Of a stretch of DNA of 64,000 nt, positions 49,458 to 58,292 are shown one piece after another. This DNA is from Methylovirgula sp963708155 (lineage in GTDB: Bacteria; Pseudomonadota; Alphaproteobacteria; Rhizobiales; Beijerinckiaceae): positions 1,426,001 through 1,490,000 of the forward strand of contig OY970183.1 in the NCBI GenBank assembly GCA_963708155.1. The letters are read 5' to 3'. The notes beneath the pieces were generated by a model. The model was not told the DNA's origin, searched no databases, and worked only from the letters and a program-made list of their open reading frames with translations. The position numbers were made by a program, and so were the translations under genes. Every line of letters starts with the position of its first letter. The stretch's first letter is position 1.

Positions 49458-49533
49458 TGGTGCCGCAAGAGGGATTCGAACCCCCGACCCCCTCATTACG
49501 AATGAGGTGCTCTACCAGCTGAGCTATTGCGGC
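49458..49533 (-). tRNA. tRNA-Thr(CGT)
   Basis: 76 bases with encoded CCA. Acceptor GCCGCAA pairs with TTGCGGC; the anticodon stem-loop CCTCA-TTCGTAA-TGAGG gives anticodon CGT; the T arm is GGGGG-TTCGAAT-CCCTC. It reads ACG. The hsd locus begins on its 3' side, the usual side for integrated elements. Confidence 0.97.
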
Positions 49534-49711
49534 GTCCCGGAGCGCGGTCAAAAAGAGGCGCTCCAAATAGTCCTTCACGGCCGGAAACCCGCCGCGCGCT
49601 TCTCTTATGCCGGATGCCGCCGATTTGGCAACCGCGCGGACGTGGCCGGTGTCGATTCCCCGGGCCTGATGCGGTTCCCCGATGCAAGCGAAACGGCCGG
49701 CGGCTTGGCCG

Positions 49712-51334
49712 TCAGGGCAGGCCGACCCTGTCCGCGGCCGCAGGTTCTTCGGGTTCCTCGGCAGGGCCGGGATCGTCCGGCGCGCCGGGCATGGGGAAAA
49801 TCACCTTCTGGCTTGCGGATGCGCCATTGGCGCGAAAGCTCGGCCTTTCCGTTTTGGGCGGGGCGATGATCTCGGGCGCCGCGGGTGTCTCTGCCGCGGA
49901 AGTCTCGCTCAGGGCCGCAGGCGGTGGACCTTCGGCTGCGGCGACGAGACGGGCGGGCTCCGGAGGCTCCGCCACTGGCGGCGGTTCGAGGGCGGCCGCC
50001 GTCCCGGCCTGGGCGATCCAGGAATTGGCGTCGATGGCGGTGCCCAGCCGGTCCGCCGGGGTCTGCCAGACAAAGGCGTCGAGCCGGCCGGTCGCGGGCG
50101 AGATCGGCGCCCATTTGGAGGCGGCGATGCCGTCCGCCATCCAGACCGGGTCGCGCGGCGCGCGGGCGCTGCGGGCCAGCCATTCGCGCACCTTGCCTTC
50201 GTCGCCCGTCTCGCGGTCTTCGAGCTCGGCCATGATCAGGCACATGCGCTGCGTCGGCCGCTTGTCCTCGTCGATCAACGGCGCCATCGCGGCGCGCGCG
50301 GCAGGGAAATCGCGCGCGGCGAGTGCGGCGCGGGCGACGACGATATGGCTTTCGGGATCGTCCGGCCGGATCCGCGCCAGCGTGCGCGCCTTGGCCAGCC
50401 GGTCGGCATTGGAATCGCCCGGCCGCAGATCGAGATAGACCTCGGCGAGTTCGGGATGCGGCTGGCGGTCCCAGGCGGCTTCGACGATCTTCGCGGCTTT
50501 GCGCAATTCCCCCCGGCGGGTGAGAATCTGCGCCAATGCGACGCTGGCGGGTATGAGGTCCGGTGCCCGGCTCTGGGCTTTGCGCGCCAGCACGAGCGCC
50601 TGTTCCCATTCGCCCTGTGATTCCTTCTCCTGCGCGATCGCCGTCTCGAGCACGGCGCGCTGGCGCTCGCCGGTCTCCTTGTCGATGAGCTTGGCGGCGA
50701 TCTGCCGGTCGAGCACATCCAGCGCATGCTCCCAGCGGCCCTGCGCGGCGCGATGGTCGAGCACTGCCTTGCTCGACCAGGCGAGCGGGGCGATCTTGTG
50801 CGCCTCCTCCGCGAAATGCAGCGCCGCGTCCTGGTCGCCGCGCCGCTGCGCCTCGACATGCAGGCCGCGCAGGCCGAGCAGCCGCGTCGTCGAATCCTGC
50901 GTCAGCTTTTGGAAGGCGGTTTCAGCGCCGGCGCGGTCGCCGGAGAGCTGCGCCGCCTGCGCGCCGAGCAGGAGGGTCAGCGGCTCCTGCTCCAGGTGCT
51001 TGCGGGCCTCTGCGGCGGAGCGGCGGGCGAGGTGCGCATCGCCGGCGCCGATCGCGATCATGCCGCGCGAGAGGGCCGCATAGCCCTTTTCCTTGCGGCG
51101 GCGCTTCGCCCGCTGGGAGAGATGCGCCGGCAGGTTCCACAGATACCCCAAAAGCCCGAAGACAAGCGCCAGGATCAACGCGATCGCGGCGACGATGCCG
51201 GTCGCGACCGCGACCGTCGTCTGGATATTGTAGCCCTGCCAGGTCAGCGAGATCTCGCCGGGATGATTGGCGAGCCAGGAAATGCCGAGCGCGGCGGCGG
51301 CGAGCAGCAGAAGAAAGATCAGAACGCGGATCAT
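49712..51334 (-). CDS. hemY: HemY-like protein (TPR-containing membrane protein)
   Basis: 540 residues from ATG 51334. Two N-terminal transmembrane helices (about 1-20 and 40-65) flank ANHPGEISLTWQGY, typical of the HemY_N domain, followed by tetratricopeptide-like helices (RSAAEARKHLEQEPLTLLL ... ALVLARKAQSRAPDLIPA) and a Pro/Ala-rich low-complexity C-terminus from about residue 445. The family is found in heme-biosynthesis operons but is not protoporphyrinogen oxidase; its exact role is unsettled. It lies 113 bases downstream of the mitofilin-like gene. Confidence 0.9.
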   Translation of the reverse strand: MIRVLIFLLLLAAAALGISWLANHPGEISLTWQGYNIQTTVAVATGIVAAIALILALVFGLLGYLWNLPAHLSQRAKRRRKEKGYAALSRGMIAIGAGDAHLARRSAAEARKHLEQEPLTLLLGAQAAQLSGDRAGAETAFQKLTQDSTTRLLGLRGLHVEAQRRGDQDAALHFAEEAHKIAPLAWSSKAVLDHRAAQGRWEHALDVLDRQIAAKLIDKETGERQRAVLETAIAQEKESQGEWEQALVLARKAQSRAPDLIPASVALAQILTRRGELRKAAKIVEAAWDRQPHPELAEVYLDLRPGDSNADRLAKARTLARIRPDDPESHIVVARAALAARDFPAARAAMAPLIDEDKRPTQRMCLIMAELEDRETGDEGKVREWLARSARAPRDPVWMADGIAASKWAPISPATGRLDAFVWQTPADRLGTAIDANSWIAQAGTAAALEPPPVAEPPEPARLVAAAEGPPPAALSETSAAETPAAPEIIAPPKTERPSFRANGASASQKVIFPMPGAPDDPGPAEEPEEPAAADRVGLP

Positions 51335-51447
51335 CGGCACACTCGTCTTACAGGCTCGTCTTGCAAGCCGGCGCCCCCGCGGGAGCCTAACACAGGTTCA
51401 TGCATACGAAAGCGCCAACGATGGCTGGGGCTTTCCGGTGGGGTGTC

Positions 51448-52755
51448 TCAAGATTTCGCCTTGCCAAGGTTGGCGAGCGCCGCGGCCTCGATGCCGCGCG
51501 CCGCGGCGATCGTATCGAGCCGGCGCTTCGCCGCCGCGCCAAAATCCTGCGATTTCTGTTGCGCCGCGGCGGGGAGCGCCGCCCATTGCTGATAGGCGGT
51601 TTCGACAGCCCCGGCGTTGAGCGCCTTCTGGATGCGCGCGACATGCGCGGCAAGGCCGGCGCCGCTCGTGTCGCCGATCTTACGGATGCGCACCAGGCCC
51701 TCGGCGTCTTTCAGCAGGCGGTCGAGGAAGCCGCTGGCACGCGGTGCAGGTGCCGTTGCGAGAACGGCGTCGGTCTCGGCCGCGAATTGCGCGGCGAGGC
51801 TAGCGCTGGTCGCAACGCCGCTCTGTGCGGCCGGTTCAAGGCCGGCGAGCGTCGTCTTGTCGGCGCCATGCGCCGCCAGCGCCGAGAGATCATCCGCAAA
51901 GGGCAGGCCGGCTTCTGCCTTGCGCAGCAGGCTGCCGGCAATGAGCGCGACAACGGTGTCGTCGGCATGCGCCGCCGCGCTTTTCGCGACGAGAGTTTGC
52001 GTGGCCGTGACCTGGCTCTTCTGCGCCGCGAGATTGCCGGAGAGATCGCCGACCTGCCTCGTTAGCGCGGTCAATCTGTCTTGCAGGGCCGCAACCTGCT
52101 GCGTCAGCGGGCCGAGGTCTGGCGCTGCGCCACCGGCTTCAACCGGTTTGCGCGCGGCGAGTTTTGCGACTTCGGCGCGCAAGGCCGTGAGACCGTCGGC
52201 GTTGGCGTTCGCCGCGGCTTCGGCGGTGGCGAGCCGTTTGGCGAAATCGACCTGCGCATTGTTGAGCGCCTCGTTCTGCGCGTTTTGCCGCGCGAGGTCA
52301 GGTTGCTGCATTTCCAGATGCGCGACCTGTATCCGCAGCGCGTTGATCTCGGCATCGGAATTGTCGAGATGGTGCAGAGCATAGGCGCCACCGAACCCGG
52401 CTGCGCCGCCGATGATGAGCGCGAGAAGCGCCGGGGTCAGGACGCCGCTGCGGCGTGGGTGCGTTTCGCCCGCGTCAGTTGGTGTTTCAGGAGGAAGAGG
52501 CTCATAGGGCGCCTCTTCCGGCGCCGGCTCGTTCGCGGCTTCGGAGACCTCCGCGCTCTCGCTGAGGGGAAGCGCGGTCTCATCGACGGCCGGCACGATG
52601 TCCGCCGTTTCTTGCGGCTCCTGATGCTCCTCTCGCGGCGTCAGATCTTCGGCCGTGCCGTCGATGACGGCCGCCTCGCGCCGCAAGGCATTGGCGGAAA
52701 AATCGGGCTTGGGTGGGACCGCCCCCATTTCTTCGCCCGCTTCGGGATCGGCCAT
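51448..52755 (-). CDS. Mitofilin-family membrane protein
   Basis: 435 residues. An acidic Pro/Glu-rich cytoplasmic N-terminus (about 1-105), one transmembrane helix (about 106-128, LTPALLALIIGGAAGFGGAY), a coiled-coil segment to about 235 and a C-terminal helical domain as in alphaproteobacterial mitofilin homologues (COG4223). Homologues shape membrane invaginations and usually sit between hemD and hemY. Here hemC and hemD are absent; the upstream neighbour is a YeeE-type gene. Confidence 0.88.
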   Translation of the reverse strand: MADPEAGEEMGAVPPKPDFSANALRREAAVIDGTAEDLTPREEHQEPQETADIVPAVDETALPLSESAEVSEAANEPAPEEAPYEPLPPETPTDAGETHPRRSGVLTPALLALIIGGAAGFGGAYALHHLDNSDAEINALRIQVAHLEMQQPDLARQNAQNEALNNAQVDFAKRLATAEAAANANADGLTALRAEVAKLAARKPVEAGGAAPDLGPLTQQVAALQDRLTALTRQVGDLSGNLAAQKSQVTATQTLVAKSAAAHADDTVVALIAGSLLRKAEAGLPFADDLSALAAHGADKTTLAGLEPAAQSGVATSASLAAQFAAETDAVLATAPAPRASGFLDRLLKDAEGLVRIRKIGDTSGAGLAAHVARIQKALNAGAVETAYQQWAALPAAAQQKSQDFGAAAKRRLDTIAAARGIEAAALANLGKAKS

Positions 52756-52881
52756 GAAGCCTCCTCGCTTGCTGCCCCCGCTTCCAGCGCGGGATGCGAA
52801 GACGTGTATAGCGCGTTTTTTCGCAAATCGCGCCCAACTCCTGCGAATGGGCCGCGCGATCTGGATTTAGGTTGATTGAAC

Positions 52882-53367
52882 CTAAACGCCGCGCGGCCAG
52901 GACGGGCGGGAGGCTGCGGCGGCGCCGGGCGCGGCGATTGGGTCGTCAGACGGCAAGATCGGACGCAGAACGCGGTCGTAGAGCACCGTGCCCACCGCCA
53001 TCGCGGCGACAAACAGCACGCCCTGCCATCCATCGATGCCGAGCGCGACGATGGCCGGCCCCGGGCAAAGGCCGACGAGGCCCCAGCCGATTCCGAACAG
53101 CGCCACGCCGCCGATGAGGCGCGCGTCGATGCGGGTCTGGTGCGGCAGATGGAACCTGTTGTCGAGAAGCGGCGCCCCGGACCGCCAGACCAGCGGGTAA
53201 CCGATAGCGGCGGTCGCGACCGCGCCGCCGATCACCAGGGCGAGGCTCGGATCCCAATGCCCGGCGATATCGAGGAAATTCAGAACCTTTGCCGGGTTGG
53301 ACATCTGCGCGATGACGAGCCCGAGGCCGAAGATGAGGCCACAGAGGAAAGCCGCGAATTTCGTCAT
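52882..53367 (-). CDS. YeeE/YedE-type membrane protein, DUF6691-like half
   Basis: 161 residues with four hydrophobic helices: LCGLIFGLGLVIAQMSNPAKV near the N-terminus, the central DPSLALVIGGAV, FGIGWGLVGLCPGPAIVALG and VLFVAAMAVGTVLYD. The NPAKVxxFLD and GLCPGPA motifs are typical of the second half of split YeeE/YedE proteins, linked to uptake of thiosulfate or other sulfur species. It starts three bases after the stop of its partner gene, so the two are coupled. Confidence 0.87.
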   Translation of the reverse strand: MTKFAAFLCGLIFGLGLVIAQMSNPAKVLNFLDIAGHWDPSLALVIGGAVATAAIGYPLVWRSGAPLLDNRFHLPHQTRIDARLIGGVALFGIGWGLVGLCPGPAIVALGIDGWQGVLFVAAMAVGTVLYDRVLRPILPSDDPIAAPGAAAASRPSWPRGV

Positions 53368-53370
53368 CGC

Positions 53371-53793
53371 TCAGCCTCCGAAGAGATGGCGGACGACAAA
53401 GACGGTGCCGATCCCCGTCGCCATGAAGGTGAGCGTCGCGGCAAGGGAGCGGGGCGATAGCCGGGCGAGGCCGCAGACGCCATGTCCGCTGGTGCAGCCA
53501 TTGCCCATGCGCGTGCCGATGCCGACGAGCAGACCGCCGGCGATGAGCAAAGGCGCGGCACGGGTGATCGTGAAAGGGATATGGCCGCCGAAGCCGCGAT
53601 AGAGCAGGGGTGCAGCAATCAGCCCAACAATGAAGGCGAGGCGCCAGAAAGTCCCGCCGGAGCGCAGCGCGAGAAAGCCGCCAAATATGCCGGTGATGCC
53701 GGCGATGCGGCCGTTGAAGAGCATCAGCAGTACGGCGGAAAGGCCGATCAGCGTGCCGCCGAGAAAAGCCGAATAGGGCGTAAAATTGGTCAT
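53371..53793 (-). CDS. YeeE/YedE-type sulfur transport membrane protein
   Basis: 140 residues, four hydrophobic helices. The N-terminal half carries NGRIAGITGIFGGFL and the C-terminal half GIGTRMGNGCTSGHGVCGLARLSPRS, the Cys-containing signature of YeeE/YedE thiosulfate transporters. It probably pairs with the next gene to form one complete transporter. It follows mclA on the same strand at 122 bases. Confidence 0.88.
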   Translation of the reverse strand: MTNFTPYSAFLGGTLIGLSAVLLMLFNGRIAGITGIFGGFLALRSGGTFWRLAFIVGLIAAPLLYRGFGGHIPFTITRAAPLLIAGGLLVGIGTRMGNGCTSGHGVCGLARLSPRSLAATLTFMATGIGTVFVVRHLFGG

Positions 53794-53915
53794 GCGGCCA
53801 TTATGGCGCGCCGGAGCATCGTGCGCAAAAGTGCTTCGCGGTTTTGCGTGGCGACCGATGCTCGCTTTTTGAAACGACGGCCGGGGCGGGCAACGCGCGC
53901 GCCCGGCTAATATTT

Positions 53916-54887
53916 TCAGCCGGTGACGGCGTTGGCTTTGGCGAGCAGCGCCTCGGCCATGCGGATCGAGGCAATGTCGATCAGCCGCCCATCGAGCGAG
54001 ACGGCGCCTTTGCCTTCCTTCGCCGCCTGTGCCATCGCCTCGACGACGCGGCGGGCCTTGGTGACTTCCGCCTCGGACGGCGTGAAGACCTCATTGGCAA
54101 GATCGATCTGCGAAGGATGGATCGCCCATTTGCCTTCATAGCCGAGAACGGCAGCACGCTTGGCGGCGGCGCGGTAGCCGTCGGGGTCGGAGAAGTCGCC
54201 GAACGGGCCGTCGATCGGCCGCAGGCCATAGGCGCGGCAGGCGACCAGCATCCGCGTCTGTGCCGCGTGCCATTGATCGGCCCAGAAATATTGGCGGTTG
54301 CCGTCGGCGTCCTTGTCGGAGAGCACGCCGTAATCCGGATTGACGCCGCCGATGACGGTGGTGCGGGCGCGGGTCGAGGCAGCATAGTCGGCGACGCCGA
54401 AGCTCATCGCTTCGAGCCGTTTGCTCGATTGCGCGATCGCTTCGACATTGGCCATGCCCAGCGCAGTCTCGATCAGCACTTCGAAACCGATCCGCTTCTC
54501 GCGCTTCTTCGCCGCCTCGATCTGGGTGACGAGCATGTCGACGGCGTAGACGTCGGCCGGCACGCCGACCTTGGGGATCAGGATCATGTCGAGCCGCGGA
54601 CAGGCTTCGACGATGTCGACCACGTCGCGATACATATAATGCGTGTCGAGGCCGTTGATGCGCAGCATCAGCGTCTTCGTGCCCCAGTCGATCTCGTTGA
54701 GGCCGGCGATGATGTTCTTGCGCGCCTGCTCCTTGTCGTCGGGCGCGACGGCGTCTTCGCAGTCGAGGAAGATGATGTCGGCTTTCGACTTCGCCGCCTT
54801 CTCGAACATGCCGGGGTTTGAGCCGGGCACCGCCAATTCCGAACGCTGCAGGCGCGCGCGCGCCTGCTCCACCAAAGTGAAGCTCAT
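53916..54887 (-). CDS. mclA: Malyl-CoA lyase (serine cycle)
   Basis: 323 residues of the CitE-like lyase family. RSELAVPGSNPGMFEKAAKSKADIIFLDCEDAV (read as its conserved elements), Mg-binding Glu in GFEVLIETALGMANVEAIA and DFSDPDGY are typical of L-malyl-CoA/beta-methylmalyl-CoA lyase rather than citrate lyase beta. It cleaves malyl-CoA to glyoxylate and acetyl-CoA, the last step of the serine cycle of formaldehyde assimilation. It lies 75 bases after mtkB, separated by a hairpin. Confidence 0.93.
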   Translation of the reverse strand: MSFTLVEQARARLQRSELAVPGSNPGMFEKAAKSKADIIFLDCEDAVAPDDKEQARKNIIAGLNEIDWGTKTLMLRINGLDTHYMYRDVVDIVEACPRLDMILIPKVGVPADVYAVDMLVTQIEAAKKREKRIGFEVLIETALGMANVEAIAQSSKRLEAMSFGVADYAASTRARTTVIGGVNPDYGVLSDKDADGNRQYFWADQWHAAQTRMLVACRAYGLRPIDGPFGDFSDPDGYRAAAKRAAVLGYEGKWAIHPSQIDLANEVFTPSEAEVTKARRVVEAMAQAAKEGKGAVSLDGRLIDIASIRMAEALLAKANAVTG

Positions 54888-54913
54888 AACTCGTCCCCTC
54901 TAAATTGACGAAA

Positions 54914-54950
54914 GCAGAGCGCGGGACGGTTTATTCCGTCCCGCTTCTGC
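54914..54950 (-). promoter_or_regulatory. Hairpin between mtkB and mclA
   Basis: GCGGGACGG (54921-54929) pairs with CCGTCCCGC (54936-54944) around TTTATT, and the flanks GCAGA/TCTGC extend the stem. There is no T-tract after it in the transcribed direction. It may be an RNA processing or stability element, or a partial terminator, that adjusts mclA relative to mtkAB. Confidence 0.55.
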
Positions 54951-54962
54951 AAATGAATGCGC

Positions 54963-55874
54963 TTAGGCCGAAACGCGGTGTGAAGCCTGAGTCTTGGCCA
55001 GAACCTGCGCCATCGTGGCGCCGAATTCGCTCGGGCTCGGGGCAACCGTCAGGCCGAAGGCGCGCATGATCTCGGCCTTTTCGGCGGCGCTGTCACCGGC
55101 GGCGGAGATGATGGCGCCGGCATGGCCCATGCGGCGGCCCTTTGGCGCGGTGAGTCCGGCGACGAAGCCGACGACAGGCTTCGACATATTGTCTTTCACC
55201 CAGGCTGCGGCTTCGGCCTCTTGCGGGCCGCCGATCTCGCCGATCATCAGCACGGCCTCGGTCTCGTCGTCGTTGTTGAAGAGCGCGAGGTGGTCGAGGA
55301 AGGAGCTGCCGTTGATCGGATCGCCGCCGATGCCGACGCTGGTGGTGATGCCGATGCCGAGCGCCTTCATCTGCGCCGCGGCCTCATAACCGAGCGTGCC
55401 GGAGCGGGAAATGACGCCGACCGAGCCGCGCATGTAGATGTGCGGCGGCATGATGCCGAGCATGGCCTTGCCGGGGCTGATGATGCCGGCGCAGTTCGGG
55501 CCGACCATCATCGTGCGCTTGTCCTTCGGATAGCGCATCAGGTAGCGCTTGATGCGCATCATGTCCTGCGCCGGGATGCCGTCGGTGATCGAGCAGACGA
55601 GCTTGAGGCCCGCGTCGGCGCATTCCATGATCGCATCGGCAGCGAAGGACGGTGCGACGAAGGTGATCGAGGCTTCGGCGCCAACCTCGCGCACCGCTTC
55701 CTTCACCGTGTTGAAGACGGGAAGGCCGATATGGGTGCGGCCGCCCTTGCCGGGCACCACGCCGCCGACGATGTTGCTGCCGGCGGAGATCATATCCTTG
55801 GCGTGGAAGGTCGCCTTTTCGCTGGTCAGACCCTGCACGATGATGCGGGTTTTCTCGTCGATCAGAATGCTCAT
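54963..55874 (-). CDS. mtkB: Malate-CoA ligase (malate thiokinase) alpha subunit
   Basis: 303 residues, SucD-like. CoA-binding Rossmann part (IIVQGLTSEKATFHAKDM), the VVPGKGGRTHIGLPVF loop and the active-site His in LMGHAGAI-type segment (RRMGHAGAIISAAGDSAAEK). The sequence, with KRYLMRYPKDKRTMMVGPNC, is of the malate thiokinase type rather than the TCA-cycle enzyme, supported by the mclA neighbour. With MtkA it makes malyl-CoA from malate, ATP and CoA. It begins 11 bases after mtkA. Confidence 0.93.
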   Translation of the reverse strand: MSILIDEKTRIIVQGLTSEKATFHAKDMISAGSNIVGGVVPGKGGRTHIGLPVFNTVKEAVREVGAEASITFVAPSFAADAIMECADAGLKLVCSITDGIPAQDMMRIKRYLMRYPKDKRTMMVGPNCAGIISPGKAMLGIMPPHIYMRGSVGVISRSGTLGYEAAAQMKALGIGITTSVGIGGDPINGSSFLDHLALFNNDDETEAVLMIGEIGGPQEAEAAAWVKDNMSKPVVGFVAGLTAPKGRRMGHAGAIISAAGDSAAEKAEIMRAFGLTVAPSPSEFGATMAQVLAKTQASHRVSA

Positions 55875-55884
55875 GGTGCGTTCC

Positions 55885-57084
55885 TTATTGTGCGGCGGCG
55901 AGAGAGGCTTTGTGATCGCGGCAAGCGCTGACGGCTTTGGCCGCAGCTTCGCCCAGCGTTTCCGCGCTGATGATCGGAATGCCGCTTTCCTTGATGATCT
56001 TGCGGCCGGCCTCGACGTTGGTGCCGGCGAGGCGAACGACGAGCGGCACCTTGATCTCGGTTTCCTTCACCGCCTGAACGACGCCTTCGGCCACCCAGTC
56101 GCAGCGATTGATGCCTGCGAAAATATTGACCAGCACGCTTTTCACGTTCTCGTCGGAAAGGACGAGGCGGAAGGCGGTCGCGACACGCTCCGGCGAGGCG
56201 CCGCCGCCGACGTCGAGGAAGTTCGCCGGGCTGCCGCCGGCATGCTTGATCATGTCCATCGTCGCCATCGCGAGGCCGGCGCCGTTGACGATGCAGCCGA
56301 TCTCGCCATCGAGGCCGATGTAGTTGAGATTATGCTCGGCGGCCTGCGCCTCGCGCGGATCCTGCTGCGAGGCATCGTGCATGGCCGCGATATTGGGGCG
56401 GCGGAAGAGCGCGTTGTCGTCGAACGACATTTTCGCATCGAGCGCGAGGATATTGTCGTCCGCCGTCAGCACCAGCGGGTTGATCTCGAGCATCAGCGCG
56501 TCGCAATCGCGGAAGGCGCGATAGGCGCCGAGGATCGTCGTCGTCGCGCGCGCGACCTGCTTGATATTGAGGCCGAGCTGAAAGGCGATTTCGCGCGCCT
56601 GGAAGGCCTGCAAACCGACGGCCGGCTCGACGACGATCTGGATCACCGCATTGGGATCGGTCTTGACGATCTCCTCGATCTCCATGCCGCCGTGCTTGGA
56701 GGCGATGACGCGGACGCGTTCGGCTTTGCGATCAAGCACGAATCCGAGGTAGAATTCCTTCTCGTAAGGCGTGGCGACTTCGATATAGACGCGCTGTATC
56801 GGCTGGCCGTCGGGCGCGTTCTGCGTGGTGACCAACCGCTTGCCGATGAGATCCTGCGCCGCCTGGCGTACTTCCTTATAATGCGAGCACAGCTTGATGC
56901 CGCCGGCCTTGCCGCGTGCACCGGAATGAATCTGAGCCTTCACCGCCCAGCGCGAACCGCCAAGTTCGGTTGCGACATAGACGGCCTGCTCGGGCGTGAA
57001 CGCAACGGCGCCGGGCGCAACGGCGACGCCAAACTGCGCCAGCAATTGCTTGGCCTGATACTCATGAATATTCATTGCCGACAA
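55885..57084 (-). CDS. mtkA: Malate-CoA ligase (malate thiokinase) beta subunit
   Basis: 399 residues, SucC-like. ATP-grasp domain (NIHEYQAKQLLAQFGVAVAPG, WAVKAQIHSGARGKAGGIKL, LEINPLVLT) and the C-terminal ligase domain (GEIGCIVNGAGLAMATMD, GGGASPERVATAFRLVLSDE). Together with MtkB it catalyses ATP-dependent malyl-CoA formation in the serine cycle. It is the first gene of mtkA-mtkB-mclA; ppc, which lies between mtkB and mclA in Methylobacterium, is not here. Confidence 0.94.
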   Translation of the reverse strand: MSAMNIHEYQAKQLLAQFGVAVAPGAVAFTPEQAVYVATELGGSRWAVKAQIHSGARGKAGGIKLCSHYKEVRQAAQDLIGKRLVTTQNAPDGQPIQRVYIEVATPYEKEFYLGFVLDRKAERVRVIASKHGGMEIEEIVKTDPNAVIQIVVEPAVGLQAFQAREIAFQLGLNIKQVARATTTILGAYRAFRDCDALMLEINPLVLTADDNILALDAKMSFDDNALFRRPNIAAMHDASQQDPREAQAAEHNLNYIGLDGEIGCIVNGAGLAMATMDMIKHAGGSPANFLDVGGGASPERVATAFRLVLSDENVKSVLVNIFAGINRCDWVAEGVVQAVKETEIKVPLVVRLAGTNVEAGRKIIKESGIPIISAETLGEAAAKAVSACRDHKASLAAAQ

Positions 57085-57421
57085 ACTCCTCCGCGGGGCG
57101 TCATTTCAAATGCTCGTTAGCTGAGTTTATCGGGCTTCGCCAGATAGCAAAGCGGTCCCGCGACGCGAAGCCATTGTCGCAGACTGTCTTTTTCGCGTTG
57201 CGGTATGGTTTTGCGGGCTTGCGGTTGGGCCCGTTTTCCGCACGGATCACATGGCAAATCAGCGACGCTGCGGTTTCGCGCCACGCTGCAAGCGGGGCGG
57301 AAACTGCGCTAACGTGCCGCAACTTTTTTTGCAGTGCCGTATAATGCTCAGCTTGCCGAACGGCACGGTAATTTTGCAGAAGCTGCAACAAAAACGTCAA
57401 ACCACCGGCCGGGAGAACGCA
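57085..57421. other. Divergent promoter region of mtkA and carbonic anhydrase
   Basis: About 340 bases separating the two divergent genes, so both promoters lie here. Short ORFs extending the carbonic anhydrase frame upstream to 57251 look like artefacts: they are rich in Arg/Cys and lack family similarity. I see no clear operator. Confidence 0.5.
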
Positions 57422-58129
57422 ATGGACGAGATAATTAGAAACGGTGCCGATCTTCTGCCCGCCCGTTTGATCGACGGCTACGAGGTCTTCTTGCGCGGTC
57501 GCTTCCGCCGCGAGCAGGATCGCTATCGCGAGCTCGCCGACCAGGGCCAGAGCCCGAAGGTTTTGCTCATCGGCTGCTGCGATTCGCGGGTTTCGCCGGA
57601 GGTGATCTTCGACGCCGACCCGGGCGAAATCTTCGTCGTCCGCAACATCGCCAACCTGGTCCCTCCCTACGCGCCGGACGGCGAGCGCCACGGCACGTCG
57701 GCGGCGCTCGAATATGCCGTGAAGGTCTTGAAAGTCGCCCACATTGTCGTCATGGGTCATGCGATGTGCGGCGGCGTGCGCGCCTATGTCGAGACCCAAT
57801 CCGGCGAGGCCATCAAACTCGCGCCGGGCGATTTCATCGGCCAATGGATTTCGCTGCTTGGCGCGGCCGCCGACAAGATCGGCCCACGCCAAGGGCCGAT
57901 CCCCGCCTATGCCGAAGAGCTCGGGCGGGCCGCGATCATCGAATCCCTCGCCAATTTGCGCACCTTTCCCGATGTGCGCGCGGCTGAGGCGGCCGGCGAG
58001 CTCGCCCTGCACGGCGCTTATTTCGGCGTCGCCGACGGGCGGCTGTTCGGCCTCGATGCGGCGTCGGGAACATTTTTGCCGCTGGCGGAAAGGGCGCATG
58101 CGGCGGCTTTTACGACGCCCCGCTTCTGA
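57422..58129 (+). CDS. Beta-class carbonic anhydrase
   Basis: 235 residues from ATG 57422. Zinc ligands and catalytic residues are visible: GCCDSRVSPEVIFD (Cys plus the Asp-Arg dyad), FVVRNIANLVPPY, and MGHAMCGGVRAY (His and Cys ligands). It interconverts CO2 and bicarbonate in the cytoplasm. Being divergent from mtkA it may supply bicarbonate for PEP carboxylase in the serine cycle; this link is inference. Confidence 0.94.
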   Translation: MDEIIRNGADLLPARLIDGYEVFLRGRFRREQDRYRELADQGQSPKVLLIGCCDSRVSPEVIFDADPGEIFVVRNIANLVPPYAPDGERHGTSAALEYAVKVLKVAHIVVMGHAMCGGVRAYVETQSGEAIKLAPGDFIGQWISLLGAAADKIGPRQGPIPAYAEELGRAAIIESLANLRTFPDVRAAEAAGELALHGAYFGVADGRLFGLDAASGTFLPLAERAHAAAFTTPRF

Positions 58130-58292
58130 AGGCCGACCGAGCGACGACGAGTGTCCCGGATTTATGAAAATGTCATGCGCGAATGCGATGGCGAGGCCGC
58201 TGGCGTTGGCGCAAAAGCTCTACTAAGCTTTGGCCCGGGCATTGTCTGGCTGCATCGGCGGTCTCGAGTGCCTTGGCGTGTAGGAGATGTTC

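Noticed and set aside
49420..49869. Plus-strand ORF over tRNA-Thr and the end of hemY
   Set aside because: The RGIRTPDPL string is the antisense translation of the tRNA T arm, and the rest is antisense to hemY.
55549..57120. 523-codon ORF antisense to mtkA and mtkB
   Set aside because: The minus strand encodes well-conserved malate-CoA ligase subunits; this is a GC-driven shadow.
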